Origin: Hyphomicrobiales bacterium
GTDB taxonomy: Bacteria > Pseudomonadota > Alphaproteobacteria > Rhizobiales > Rhizobiaceae
Length of the DNA stretch: 64,000 nucleotides
Direction: 5' to 3'
Assembly: GCA_900469965.1 (NCBI GenBank)
Contig: UBZP01000018.1
Coordinates: 1-64,000, forward strand
Made by a program: the position numbers and the translations under genes. The notes under the pieces are model-generated. The model was given only the letters and a program-made list of their open reading frames with translations, was not told where the DNA came from and did not search any database. Below are positions 24,047 to 32,907 of this stretch, piece after piece; the stretch's first letter is position 1; each line of letters begins with the position of its first letter.

Positions 24047-27000
24047 ATGGGATTTTCCGAACTCTGCATCCGCCGGCCGGTCTTCGCCACGGTGCTCAGC
24101 CTGCTGATGCTCCTGATCGGCGTCGTCACCTATGAGCGGCTGACGGTCCGCGAATATCCGAACATCGACGAGCCGGTCGTCTCCGTCGTCACCTCCTATC
24201 CCGGCGCGTCGGCGAGCATCATCGAAAGCCAGGTGACGCAGGTGCTCGAAGGCTCGATCGCCGGGATTGCCGGCATCGACGTGCTGGAATCGACGAGCCG
24301 GGCCGAATCGAGCCGCATCACCGTGCGCTTCCGCCTGGAGGTCGATCCGGACGTGGCGGCGAGCGACGTGCGCGATCGGGTGAGCCGCGTCCGCCGGCAG
24401 CTGCCGGACGAGATCACCGAACCCGTCATCTCCAAGGTCGAGGCCGATGCCCAGCCGGTGATGTTCGTCGTCTTCCGCAGCGACCGGCTGAGCCCGCTGG
24501 ACCTGACGGACTATGTCGACCGCAACATCGTCGACCGCTTCAAGAACGTGAACGGCGTTGCCGACGTGCAGATCTACGGCGAGCGGCGCTATGCGATGCG
24601 GATCTGGGTGGACCGGGAGCGTCTCGCCTCGCTCGGGCTGACCGTGCAGGATATCGAGGGGGCGCTCGAAGCGCAGAACGTCGAGATCCCGGCCGGCCGG
24701 CTGGAGAGCAGCGACCGCGAATTCACCGTGCTGTCCAAGACGGCGCTGAGCAATGTCGAGCAGTTCGAGAAGATCATCGTCAAGCGCGGCGACGGCGTGC
24801 TGGTGCGGCTCGGCGAGGTGGCGCGCGTCGAACTCGGCGCCGCCGACGAGCGACGCGCCGGCCGTTTCAACGGCGACAGCGCCATCGTGGTCGGCGTCAT
24901 CAAGCAGGCCGTGGCGAACCCGCTCGACGTGTCGGCCGGCGTGCAGTCCATCCTGCCGGACATCAACGCGAACCTTCCCGAGGGCATGACGGGCGCCATC
25001 GGCAACGACAATTCCGTGTTCATCGAGGAGGCGATCGACGCCGTCTATCACACGATCGTCGAGGCGATCGTGCTGGTGCTGGTCGTGATCGTGCTGTTCC
25101 TCCGCTCCGCCCGCGCCTCGATCATTCCGATCGTCACGATCCCGATCTCACTGATTGCGACCTGCGCCATCATGTACGCACTCGGCTTCAGCGTGAACAC
25201 GCTGACGCTGCTGGCCATGGTGCTGGCGATCGGCCTGGTGGTGGACGATGCCATCGTCGTTCTGGAGAACATCTTCCGCCACATCGAAAACGGGATGAAG
25301 CCGGTGCCGGCGGCGATCAAGGGAACGCGCGAGATCGGCTTTGCCGTCATCGCCATGACGCTGACGCTGGCCGCCGTCTATGCGCCGGTCGCCTTTGCCG
25401 CCGGCCGGACGGGGCGGCTGTTCCTGGAGTTCTCGCTGACGCTGGCCGGCGCGGTGCTGGTGTCGGGCTTCGTCGCCCTGACGCTGACGCCGATGATGTG
25501 CTCGAAACTCCTGAGGCATCAGGAGAAGCCGGGGCGGATCTCGGCCTTCATCGAACGCGGCCTGACGGGGCTCGAGAGCGGCTATCGAAGGCTGTTGTCC
25601 GCCTCGCTGCGGATAAGGCCCGTGGTGGCGATGCTGGCGGCCGTCGTCGCCTTCGGCAGCGTCTATTTCTACCTGCAGCTTCCCCAGGAGCTGGCGCCGG
25701 TCGAGGATCGCGGCGTGATCCGGGTCATGGGCACGGCGCCGGAAGGCTCCACGCTCGCCTATACCGAACGCTATGCGCGGCAGGTGGAGGACCTGTTGAA
25801 GCCGGTCGCCGAGGTCGGCAGCATCCAGACCATTACGGGCTTTCCGGAGGTCAACCGCTTCCTGACCATGGGGCGGCTGAAGCCCTGGGACGAGCGCGGC
25901 CGCTCGCAGCAGGACCTGGTCGCCGAACTCCTGCCCAAGCTCCGCCGCATCGCCGGCGTCAACGCCTTCGCCAGCAATCCGCCCTCGCTTGGCACCTCCA
26001 ACAATGCCCGTCCGATCGAGTTCGTGCTGCAGAGCTCCAGCAGCTACGAGGAACTCGACGGGCAGACCAAGGCCTTCCTCGATCGGCTGTCCGACTATCC
26101 CGGCGTCACCAATGTCGACACCGACCTGAAGCTGAACAAGCCGGAGATGACGATCGAGATCGACCGCGACAAGGCCTCCGACCTCGGCATCGACGTGGCC
26201 GACATCGGCCGGACGCTGGAGACGATGCTCGGCAGCCGCCAGGTGACCCGCTTCGAGATCGACGGCGAGCAGTATGACGTCTACGTGCAGCTCGCGGCCG
26301 CCGATCGCGCCTCGCCTGCCGCGCTGTCGACGATCTTCGTCCGGTCCGCCAGCGGCGAGATGGTGCAACTGTCCAACCTGGTGAAGGTGACGGAAACCGT
26401 CGCGCCGCAGGAGCTGAAGCGCTTCAACCAGATGCGCTCGGTCACCGTCTCGGCGAACCTGGCGCCGGGATATTCCACCGGCGAGGTGCTGGCCTACATG
26501 AACGGACTTGCGCGCGAGGTCCTGCCGGAGAACGTGCAGACGGACGTCTCCGGCCCCAGTCGCGAATTCCTGGCCTCGGGGCAGAGCCTGGCCGTGGTCT
26601 TCGTCCTCGCCCTCGGCTTCATATACCTCGTTCTCGCCGCGCAGTTCGAGAGTTTCCGCGACCCGCTGATCATCATGATCTCGGTCCCGCTCTCGGTGAC
26701 CGGGGCGCTGGCCGCCCTCCATTTCGCGGGCGGCTCGCTGAACGTCTATTCGCAGATCGGCCTCGTCACGCTCGTCGGCCTGATCACCAAGCACGGCATC
26801 CTGATCGTCGAGTTCGCCAACCAGCAGCAGGAGGCGGGCGAAGACCGGCTCGCCGCCGTCATCGATTCCGCCGCCCTGCGGCTCCGGCCGATCCTGATGA
26901 CCACCGGCGCCATGGTGCTGGGCGCGGTGCCGCTGGCGCTTGCGACGGGCGCCGGCGCCGAAAGCCGCCAGCAGATCGGCTGGGTCATCGTCGGCGGCAT

Positions 27001-27124
27001 GTCGTTCGGGACGCTGCTCACGCTGTTCGTGGTGCCGATGGTCTATTCCGTGTTCGGACGCACGATCGAGGCCGAGGAGGCGCCGAAAAACGTCGAATAC
27101 CTGCCTGCGGCCGCCGCCGAGTAG
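24047..27124 (+). CDS. RND (AcrB/HAE-1 type) efflux pump permease
   Basis: A 1025-residue inner-membrane transporter with the normal RND layout: TM1 near 13-32, a large periplasmic loop, TM2-6, a second loop and TM7-12. The proton-relay acidic pair is visible in TM4 as LVVDDAIVVLEN. NIDEPVVSVVTSYPGASA is typical of the MexF/AcrB-related single-pump group. It exports hydrophobic compounds; substrate not predictable. TAGGAGA lies 7 bases before the ATG. Ends 21 bases from a convergent gene. Confidence 0.95.
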   Translation: MGFSELCIRRPVFATVLSLLMLLIGVVTYERLTVREYPNIDEPVVSVVTSYPGASASIIESQVTQVLEGSIAGIAGIDVLESTSRAESSRITVRFRLEVDPDVAASDVRDRVSRVRRQLPDEITEPVISKVEADAQPVMFVVFRSDRLSPLDLTDYVDRNIVDRFKNVNGVADVQIYGERRYAMRIWVDRERLASLGLTVQDIEGALEAQNVEIPAGRLESSDREFTVLSKTALSNVEQFEKIIVKRGDGVLVRLGEVARVELGAADERRAGRFNGDSAIVVGVIKQAVANPLDVSAGVQSILPDINANLPEGMTGAIGNDNSVFIEEAIDAVYHTIVEAIVLVLVVIVLFLRSARASIIPIVTIPISLIATCAIMYALGFSVNTLTLLAMVLAIGLVVDDAIVVLENIFRHIENGMKPVPAAIKGTREIGFAVIAMTLTLAAVYAPVAFAAGRTGRLFLEFSLTLAGAVLVSGFVALTLTPMMCSKLLRHQEKPGRISAFIERGLTGLESGYRRLLSASLRIRPVVAMLAAVVAFGSVYFYLQLPQELAPVEDRGVIRVMGTAPEGSTLAYTERYARQVEDLLKPVAEVGSIQTITGFPEVNRFLTMGRLKPWDERGRSQQDLVAELLPKLRRIAGVNAFASNPPSLGTSNNARPIEFVLQSSSSYEELDGQTKAFLDRLSDYPGVTNVDTDLKLNKPEMTIEIDRDKASDLGIDVADIGRTLETMLGSRQVTRFEIDGEQYDVYVQLAAADRASPAALSTIFVRSASGEMVQLSNLVKVTETVAPQELKRFNQMRSVTVSANLAPGYSTGEVLAYMNGLAREVLPENVQTDVSGPSREFLASGQSLAVVFVLALGFIYLVLAAQFESFRDPLIIMISVPLSVTGALAALHFAGGSLNVYSQIGLVTLVGLITKHGILIVEFANQQQEAGEDRLAAVIDSAALRLRPILMTTGAMVLGAVPLALATGAGAESRQQIGWVIVGGMSFGTLLTLFVVPMVYSVFGRTIEAEEAPKNVEYLPAAAAE

Positions 27125-27145
27125 CGTCAGGGACGGCGGAGCACC

Positions 27146-27928
27146 TCACCCGCGCGGGGTATTCAGCGCCTTCATCCAGCCGAGGCCGTCCAGCGTGGTC
27201 CCGCGCGGACGATACTCGCAGCCGATGTAGCCGGCATAGCCCAGCGCATCGATCTCGGCGAAGATCATGGCGTCGTTCAGCTCGCCGGTGCCGGGCTCGT
27301 TGCGCAGGGGCACGGAGGCCGTCTGGATGTGGCCGACATGCGGCATCATCGCGCGCAGCGCCATGATCACGTCGCCATGCAGGATCTGGCGGTGGTAGAT
27401 GTCGAACTGCAGCCGGACATGCGGCAGGTCGATCTCCCTGACGAAGTCCAGGGCGCGGTCGAAGTCGTTGAGGAAGTAACCGGGCATGTCGCGCCGGTTG
27501 ATCGGCTCGATGACGAGGCCGATGCCGGCCTGCCCGGTCCGTTCGGCGGCATGGCGAAGCGAATCGCGATAGCAGCGGATCGCCTCCGGATCATCGGCGT
27601 CGGCCAGGCCCGCCATCATGTGCAGGAGCGGCGTGCCGATGACCCCGGCATATCGAATGGCCGTGTCGACCGCGGCGCGGAACTCGTGCTTGCGATCGGG
27701 GAGGGCGGCCAGGCCGCGGTCGCCCTTCGCCCAGTCGCCCGGCGGCATATTGAACAGCGCCTGCGCGAGCCCGGCCGAGGCGAGCCGCCCGGCCACGGTC
27801 TCGGCCGGATGGTCGTAGGGGAAGAGATACTCGACGGCCTCGAAGCCGGCATCGGCGGCCGCCTGGAAGCGATCCGGGAAGGCGTGCTCGTTGAACATCA
27901 TGGAAAGATTGGCGGCGAAGCGGGGCAT
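27146..27928 (-). CDS. otnI: 2-oxo-tetronate isomerase (hydroxypyruvate isomerase family)
   Basis: A 260-residue TIM-barrel isomerase of the Hyi/OtnI family. Metal and substrate ligands fall in VIEPINRRDMPGYFL, QFDIYHRQI and the terminal GCEYRPRG. In the L-threonate pathway OtnI converts 2-oxo-tetronate to 3-oxo-tetronate; hydroxypyruvate isomerase is the older name. Assignment to OtnI comes from ltnD, otnK, otnC and denD being next to it. Its ATG lies 1 base after the ltnD stop, so the two are cotranscribed. Confidence 0.88.
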   Translation of the reverse strand: MPRFAANLSMMFNEHAFPDRFQAAADAGFEAVEYLFPYDHPAETVAGRLASAGLAQALFNMPPGDWAKGDRGLAALPDRKHEFRAAVDTAIRYAGVIGTPLLHMMAGLADADDPEAIRCYRDSLRHAAERTGQAGIGLVIEPINRRDMPGYFLNDFDRALDFVREIDLPHVRLQFDIYHRQILHGDVIMALRAMMPHVGHIQTASVPLRNEPGTGELNDAMIFAEIDALGYAGYIGCEYRPRGTTLDGLGWMKALNTPRG

Positions 27929-27929
27929 G

Positions 27930-28847
27930 TCAGGCGTCCTGCTCCATGCCGGGCAGATCGACGCCGGCGATCCTGGCGAGGAGCCGGGCGACGGAGCTGT
28001 CGTCGTCGCGCCCCATGCCGGCGGCCTCCGTCATGATGAAGAGCTGCAGGGCCGCGCTTGCGATCGGCAACGGGAACTTCTGCCGCCGGCCGATGTCGGA
28101 GACGATGCCCAGGTCCTTGGTGAAGATCGACACCGCGCTGTGGGGCGTGTAGTCGCCCGACAGCACGTGCGGGATGCGGTTTTCGAACATCCAGCTGTTG
28201 CCGGCCGACTTGGTGATCACCTCGAAGACGCGGGAGATGTCGAGATCGAGGCTGCGGGCGAAGGTGATCGCCTCGCAGGCGGCGGCGATATGGACGCCGG
28301 CGAGCAGCTGGTTGACGATCTTGAAGGAGGAGCCGACGCCGGGCTGGTCGCCGAGTTCGTAGACGGTGGCGGCCATGGCGTCGAGCGCCGGCCTGGCGGC
28401 GGCGAAGGCATCGGGCGAACCGGAGGCCATGAAGGTCAGCTCGCCGCTGCTGGCCCTGACCGAACCGCCGCTGATCGGGCCGTCGACATAGTGGATGCCG
28501 CGCTCGCCCGCGCGCTTTGCGAAGTCCTTCGCCTCGGTCGGGGCCATGGTCGCGCAGGATATGATCGCCGCTCCCGGCGCCAGCGCGTCGACGGCGCCGC
28601 CTTCGCCGAACAGCACGGCTTCGGTCTGGGCGGCGTTGACCACCACGACCACGACGATCCCGGCCGCGGCGGCGGCATCGGCGGGACTGGTGCAGGCGCT
28701 GCCGCCCGCCTCCACGAGGGCGGCGAGTGCGGTGGGACTGACGTCATAACCGCGCACGTCGTGGCCCTCGCGCAGGAGGGAACGGGCCATTCCGAGGCCC
28801 ATCGAGCCCAGGCCGATCACGGCGACGGTGGCACGGCGACTGGACAT
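27930..28847 (-). CDS. ltnD: L-threonate dehydrogenase (beta-hydroxyacid dehydrogenase family)
   Basis: A 305-residue 3-hydroxyisobutyrate-dehydrogenase-fold protein. GLGSMGLGMA near 12-21 is the NAD(P)-binding loop, DGPISGGSVRASSGEL the substrate loop and SSFKIVNQLLAG carries the catalytic Lys. It oxidises L-threonate at C2 to 2-oxo-tetronate. The start at 28847 has a GGAGGGAAA ribosome site. It is divergent from the LacI gene across a pair of 15-base inverted operator copies, and followed by otnI. Confidence 0.9.
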   Translation of the reverse strand: MSSRRATVAVIGLGSMGLGMARSLLREGHDVRGYDVSPTALAALVEAGGSACTSPADAAAAAGIVVVVVVNAAQTEAVLFGEGGAVDALAPGAAIISCATMAPTEAKDFAKRAGERGIHYVDGPISGGSVRASSGELTFMASGSPDAFAAARPALDAMAATVYELGDQPGVGSSFKIVNQLLAGVHIAAACEAITFARSLDLDISRVFEVITKSAGNSWMFENRIPHVLSGDYTPHSAVSIFTKDLGIVSDIGRRQKFPLPIASAALQLFIMTEAAGMGRDDDSSVARLLARIAGVDLPGMEQDA

Positions 28848-28869
28848 GGATTTTCCCTCCCACAAATAA

Positions 28870-28884
28870 ATCTCAGCGCTAACA
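28870..28884. promoter_or_regulatory. LacI operator candidate, copy 1
   Basis: ATCTCAGCGCTAACA, an exact reverse complement of 28925-28939. Its core TCAGCGCTAA is itself a near-palindrome centred on CG, the usual shape of LacI-family operators. It lies 23 bases upstream of ltnD. Confidence 0.7.
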
Positions 28885-28924
28885 CTTTTACAAACCATAT
28901 CCTCTAGCCAGGTTCAAGAGTTTA

Positions 28925-28939
28925 TGTTAGCGCTGAGAT
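28925..28939. promoter_or_regulatory. LacI operator candidate, copy 2
   Basis: TGTTAGCGCTGAGAT, the inverted copy of 28870-28884, 24 bases upstream of the LacI gene. The centre-to-centre distance of 55 bases would allow looping by a LacI tetramer or independent control of both directions. Confidence 0.7.
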
Positions 28940-28963
28940 AGTTTTGGGGAGGATGGTCCGACG

Positions 28964-29965
28964 ATGCAACGGGAAGCGCCCACTCTGGCGCATGTGGCGC
29001 GGCTTGCGGAGGTGAGCGAGAACACCGTCTCGCGCGTCATCCGCAACAAGGGGCCGATCGCCGAGGAAACGCGCAAGCGGGTGATCGAGGCGATCGAAAG
29101 CCTCGGCTATGTGCCCAACCGCGCGGCCGGCTCGCTCGCCTCGTCCTCCTCCCTCATCATCGGCGTCCTCCTGCCGTCGCTCTCGAACATCGTGTTCCCC
29201 GAGGTGCTGCGCGGCATCCATGCGGCGCTTGCCGATACGCCCTACGAGGCGATGATCGGGGTGACGGACTACGATCTTTTGCAGGAGCAGAAGCTCTTGG
29301 CCTCGCTGCTCGCCTGGCAGCCCGCGGCCATCGTCACCACCGGCTTCGACCACACCGATGCGAGCCGGCGGATGCTGCTGCAGAGCGGCATCCGGGTCGC
29401 CGAGCTGATGGACATCGACGACCGTCCGATCGACATCGCCGTCGGCCTCTCCCACCGGGGAGCGGGCAGGGCGAGCGCGCGGCACCTAGCGGCGCGCGGC
29501 TACCGGCGGATCGGCTATGTCGGCCATGACTGGGCCGCCGACCGGCGCGCCCGGTTCCGCTACGAGGGTCTTCGCGAAGGGTTGCAGGAGGCCGGCCTGG
29601 CGCTGGCCGGCGAGTTCCGGTTCGAGGGCGGGAGCTCGACGATGTCGGGGCGCGAGGCCCTGGCGCAACTGCTCCGGGACGGCGGCGACATCGATGCCGT
29701 CGTGTTCTCCAACGACGATATGGCGGTCGGCGGCTTCATGCATTGCCTGGGCGCGGGAATAGCCATCCCCGAGAGGCTGGCCCTCTTTGGGTTCAACGGC
29801 CTCGACATCGGCCAGGCGCTGCCGCGGCCGCTGTCGACGATCCGTTCCAACCGGTTCCTGATCGGACGGACGGCTGCCGAGACGCTGCTGGCGGCGCGGG
29901 AACGCCCGCCGGAGCCGCAGATCATCGATACCGGCTTCGAGATCGTCGAGGGTGCCACGGCATGA
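28964..29965 (+). CDS. LacI-family regulator of tetronate catabolism (inferred)
   Basis: A 333-residue LacI-type repressor: helix-turn-helix and hinge in residues 1-60 (VSENTVSRVIRNKG) and a periplasmic-binding-like effector domain to the end. GGGGAGGA precedes the ATG. It heads the operon otnK-otnC and is divergent from ltnD-otnI; two inverted copies of one operator sit between. Effector is probably a pathway intermediate such as threonate or oxo-tetronate. Confidence 0.92.
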   Translation: MQREAPTLAHVARLAEVSENTVSRVIRNKGPIAEETRKRVIEAIESLGYVPNRAAGSLASSSSLIIGVLLPSLSNIVFPEVLRGIHAALADTPYEAMIGVTDYDLLQEQKLLASLLAWQPAAIVTTGFDHTDASRRMLLQSGIRVAELMDIDDRPIDIAVGLSHRGAGRASARHLAARGYRRIGYVGHDWAADRRARFRYEGLREGLQEAGLALAGEFRFEGGSSTMSGREALAQLLRDGGDIDAVVFSNDDMAVGGFMHCLGAGIAIPERLALFGFNGLDIGQALPRPLSTIRSNRFLIGRTAAETLLAARERPPEPQIIDTGFEIVEGATA

Positions 29966-29987
29966 GCAGGATTGCAGGAGGGATGCC

Positions 29988-31253
29988 ATGCTTCTGGGAG
30001 CGATAGCCGACGACCTGACCGGTGCGACCGATCTCGCCCTGACGCTTGCGCGCGAGGGGATGCGGACGGTGCAGACGGTCGGCGTGCCGCCCGTGGATTT
30101 CGACTTCGCAGGCATCGATGCCGTGGTCGTCGCGCTGAAGTCCCGCACCATCCCGGCGGCCGACGCCGTGGCGCTGTCGCGCGAGGCGCTTGTGTGCCTC
30201 GCCGGCGCCGGCGCCCGCCAGATCATCTTCAAGTACTGCTCGACCTTCGATTCGACGCCTGCCGGCAACATCGGGCCGGTGACGGAGGCGCTGATGGACG
30301 ATCTCGGCGCGGACCTGGCGATCGTCTGCCCGGCGTTCCCGACGAACGGGCGCACGGTCTATCGCGGGCATCTGTTCGTCGGCGATCAGCTTCTGTCGGA
30401 AAGCCCGATGAAGGATCATCCGCTGACGCCCATGACCGATTCCAGCCTCGTCCGGCTGATGCAGGCGCAGACGCGCTCGTCGGTAGGCCTGGTCACGCGC
30501 GAGGTGGTGGCCAGCGGGCCGGCGGCCGTGCGGGACGCCTTCGCAAGCGCGCGGTCGGGCCGCCACCGCGTCGTCGTGGTCGATGCGATCACGGACGACG
30601 ACCTGCGGGTGATCGGCGAGGCCGCCACAGACCTGAAGCTCGTCACCGGCGGATCGGGCATCGCGATCGGGCTGCCGGAGAATTTCCGGCGTGCCGGACT
30701 GCTCGGTGAGAACACCGGCGCCCGCCGTTTCGAGGCGCCGGCCGGCCGCGCGGTCATGCTTGCAGGCTCCTGCTCGGCGGCGACGCGCGGCCAGATCGAG
30801 GCTGCGATCGCCGCGGGAACGCCCTCGTTCAGGATCGATCCGCTCGCGATCGCCGACGGCAGCGTCTCGCCGCGGGCGGTCGTCGACTGGGTGGCGGCTT
30901 CTGCCGACACGGTGCCGCTCGTCTATTCCAGCGCCGACCCCGAGGCCGTCCGCGCGGCGCAGGCGCGGCTCGGCCGCGAGCGGGCCGGCGAACTGGTCGA
31001 ACATTTCCTGGCCGACGTCGCCGCAGCATTGCGCGAACGCGGCTACGCCCGCTTCCTCGTCGCCGGCGGCGAGACATCCGGCGCCGTCGTCGGCGCGCTC
31101 GGCGTGTCCGCGCTGCTGATCGGCCCGGAGATCGATCCGGGCGTACCCTGGACGCGCAGCCTCGGCGACGACCGGCCGGTGGCGCTGGCGCTGAAGTCGG
31201 GAAACTTCGGCGGCGTCGATTTCTTCTCCAAGGCCTGGAGGGTGCTGGCATGA
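29988..31253 (+). CDS. otnK: 3-oxo-tetronate kinase (four-carbon acid sugar kinase family)
   Basis: A 421-residue kinase of the former DUF1537 family. The N-terminal sugar-acid-binding domain opens with GAIADDLTGATDLA (4-17) and the C-terminal nucleotide-binding domain has VAGGETSGAVVGAL near 370. It phosphorylates 3-oxo-tetronate to the 4-phosphate. The start at 29988 has CAGGAGGG six bases before. It overlaps otnC by ATGA, typical of this pathway's kinase-aldolase pair. Confidence 0.93.
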   Translation: MLLGAIADDLTGATDLALTLAREGMRTVQTVGVPPVDFDFAGIDAVVVALKSRTIPAADAVALSREALVCLAGAGARQIIFKYCSTFDSTPAGNIGPVTEALMDDLGADLAIVCPAFPTNGRTVYRGHLFVGDQLLSESPMKDHPLTPMTDSSLVRLMQAQTRSSVGLVTREVVASGPAAVRDAFASARSGRHRVVVVDAITDDDLRVIGEAATDLKLVTGGSGIAIGLPENFRRAGLLGENTGARRFEAPAGRAVMLAGSCSAATRGQIEAAIAAGTPSFRIDPLAIADGSVSPRAVVDWVAASADTVPLVYSSADPEAVRAAQARLGRERAGELVEHFLADVAAALRERGYARFLVAGGETSGAVVGALGVSALLIGPEIDPGVPWTRSLGDDRPVALALKSGNFGGVDFFSKAWRVLA

Positions 31254-31891
31254 CGGCGATCCTGTCGGAAGAGACGCGCATGCGCGACGAGATCACAGCC
31301 GTCGGCAAGTCGCTGTTCGACCGGCTGTTCACCTTCGGCTCGACCGGCAACATCAGCGCGCGGCTGTCGAACGGTGAGCTGCTGATGACGCCGACGAATG
31401 CCTCGCTCGGCGCGCTCGATCCCGGGCGGCTGTCGAAATTCTCCGCCGATGGGGTTCACCTGTCCGGCGACAAGCCCACCAAGGAGGCGTTCCTGCACCA
31501 GTGCATGTATTGCGAGCGGCAGGATGCCGGCGCCGTCGTGCACCTGCATTCCACGCATGCCGTGGCCGTCAGCATCATCGAGGGACTGGACGAGACCGAC
31601 CTGTTGCCGCCGCTGACGGCCTACTACGTCATGCGCGTCGGCCGGCTGCCGCTTGTGCCCTACTATCCTCCGGGCGATGCCGCGCTTGCCGGGGCGGTGG
31701 CGGAGAAGGCGCGGACCAGCCACGCGGTGTTGCTTGCCAATCACGGCCCGGTGGTGGCCGGGGCGACCTTGCGCGAGGCGCAATATGCCACCGAGGAACT
31801 GGAGGAGACCGCAAAGCTGTTCCTGATGCTGCGGGGCGAGCGCATCCGGCCGTTGACCGCCCGGCAGCGCGACGAGCTGGCGCGGAAATGA
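31250..31891 (+). CDS. otnC: 3-oxo-tetronate 4-phosphate decarboxylase (class II aldolase family)
   Basis: A 213-residue class II aldolase/adducin-fold protein. GSTGNISARL binds phosphate; HLHSTHAVAV and the later ANHGPVVAG provide zinc His ligands, and KEAFLHQCMY holds the acid-base region. OtnC decarboxylates 3-oxo-tetronate 4-phosphate to dihydroxyacetone phosphate. ATGA overlap with otnK. Followed by a 200-base gap with a new promoter. Confidence 0.92.
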   Translation: MTAILSEETRMRDEITAVGKSLFDRLFTFGSTGNISARLSNGELLMTPTNASLGALDPGRLSKFSADGVHLSGDKPTKEAFLHQCMYCERQDAGAVVHLHSTHAVAVSIIEGLDETDLLPPLTAYYVMRVGRLPLVPYYPPGDAALAGAVAEKARTSHAVLLANHGPVVAGATLREAQYATEELEETAKLFLMLRGERIRPLTARQRDELARK

Positions 31892-32010
31892 GGCCGGCGA
31901 TACTCTCGAACGTGTCGTCTCGAATGTGCAGCGGACCCGTGCGTGGCGCCGGCCTTTGCGGTGCACAATCCGGGCGGCGCTTTTTGGTGCGCCGCCGCGA
32001 CGAACTTGGA

Positions 32011-32039
32011 TTGACTAGTCATACTTTTGCCCGTTCAAT
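32011..32039 (+). promoter_or_regulatory. Promoter of the second tetronate operon (GntR-denD-...)
   Basis: TTGACT (32011-32016), a 17-base spacer and TTCAAT (32034-32039). The palindrome TGACTAGTCA overlaps the -35 box (32012-32021). The start would be near 32046, inside the GntR-type site. Confidence 0.55.
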
Positions 32040-32050
32040 CGCAACTGATC

Positions 32051-32060
32051 TGGTGGACCA
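32051..32060. promoter_or_regulatory. GntR operator candidate (TGGTGGACCA)
   Basis: TGGT-N2-ACCA is the core pattern of FadR-subfamily operators. Position just after the expected transcription start suggests autorepression by the GntR protein encoded 32 bases downstream. Confidence 0.55.
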
Positions 32061-32091
32061 ACCAGTAGCCAGTTGGCAGCGAGTACGGTGC

Positions 32092-32865
32092 ATGGGCGAG
32101 CGACCAATTCTCACGCAGATGCCGAAAGTCGGGCACAGCCTCGACCGCCGCACCGCGCGTGACGTGATCGCGGAAAAGCTGATGGTGCTGATTGCGACCA
32201 ACATGCTGCGGCCCGGCGACGAGCTTCCCGGTGAAAGGGAGCTGGCGCAGGTGCTGCATGTCAGCCGGGAGACGGTGCGGGGCGCGGTGCAGTCGCTCGC
32301 CGCGCGAGGGATCGTCGAGGTCTCGCACGGCAGCAGGACGAGGGTCGCCAATGTCGATCTCAGCGATCTCACCGTGACGATCGCCACGCCCAACGCCATC
32401 GACAGCTACGACCTGGATTCGGTGCATGCGGCACGGCTGCACATCGAGCTGAAGGTCGTCGGCGACGCGGCGGAACGCGTGGATGCCGAGACCCTGGAGA
32501 AGCTCGACAGCCTGCTGGAAGCCCAGAAGCTGGGAGGCGACGATCCGATGCGCTTTCTGATCTGCGACCGGGAATTCCACCTGGCGATCTATCGCGCCTG
32601 CGGGAATGCGCTGCTCTCGGACTTCGTCACCGATCTCTATACCTACATGATGAACCACCGGCGCATCGCCATGTCGCGCCCCGGTGCGATCGATGCCAGC
32701 TACCAGGACCATGCCGAGATCGTCGCCGCCCTGAAGCGGCGCGATCGCGACGCCGTCATCGCGGCCTTCCGGCATCACCTGACGCGCATTTACGAGACGA
32801 CACGGGAGTTGCTGGCCAAGGTCCAGCAAGGCCCGGAGGAGACGGGAGTGGAAACGGCACGCTGA
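32092..32865 (+). CDS. GntR-family regulator, FadR (FCD) subfamily
   Basis: A 257-residue regulator (winged helix about 20-85 with LAQVLHVSRETVRGAV; FCD domain after about 105 with DREFHLAIYRACG and QDHAEIVAAL metal-site positions). The start at 32092 has only a weak ribosome site; 32119 is an alternative that would drop nine residues. It is upstream of denD on the same strand (42-base gap), so it probably controls the erythronate/ABC part of the cluster, while LacI controls the threonate part. Confidence 0.88.
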   Translation: MGERPILTQMPKVGHSLDRRTARDVIAEKLMVLIATNMLRPGDELPGERELAQVLHVSRETVRGAVQSLAARGIVEVSHGSRTRVANVDLSDLTVTIATPNAIDSYDLDSVHAARLHIELKVVGDAAERVDAETLEKLDSLLEAQKLGGDDPMRFLICDREFHLAIYRACGNALLSDFVTDLYTYMMNHRRIAMSRPGAIDASYQDHAEIVAALKRRDRDAVIAAFRHHLTRIYETTRELLAKVQQGPEETGVETAR

Positions 32866-32907
32866 TCCGGCCATTCCGGACGGCACAACTGGGAGGGTTG
32901 GCCGCAT

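Noticed and set aside
29962-30003. Short frame MSRIAGGMPC overlapping the end of the LacI gene and the start of otnK
   Set aside because: Only 14 codons, without its own ribosome site; the region serves as the otnK ribosome site.
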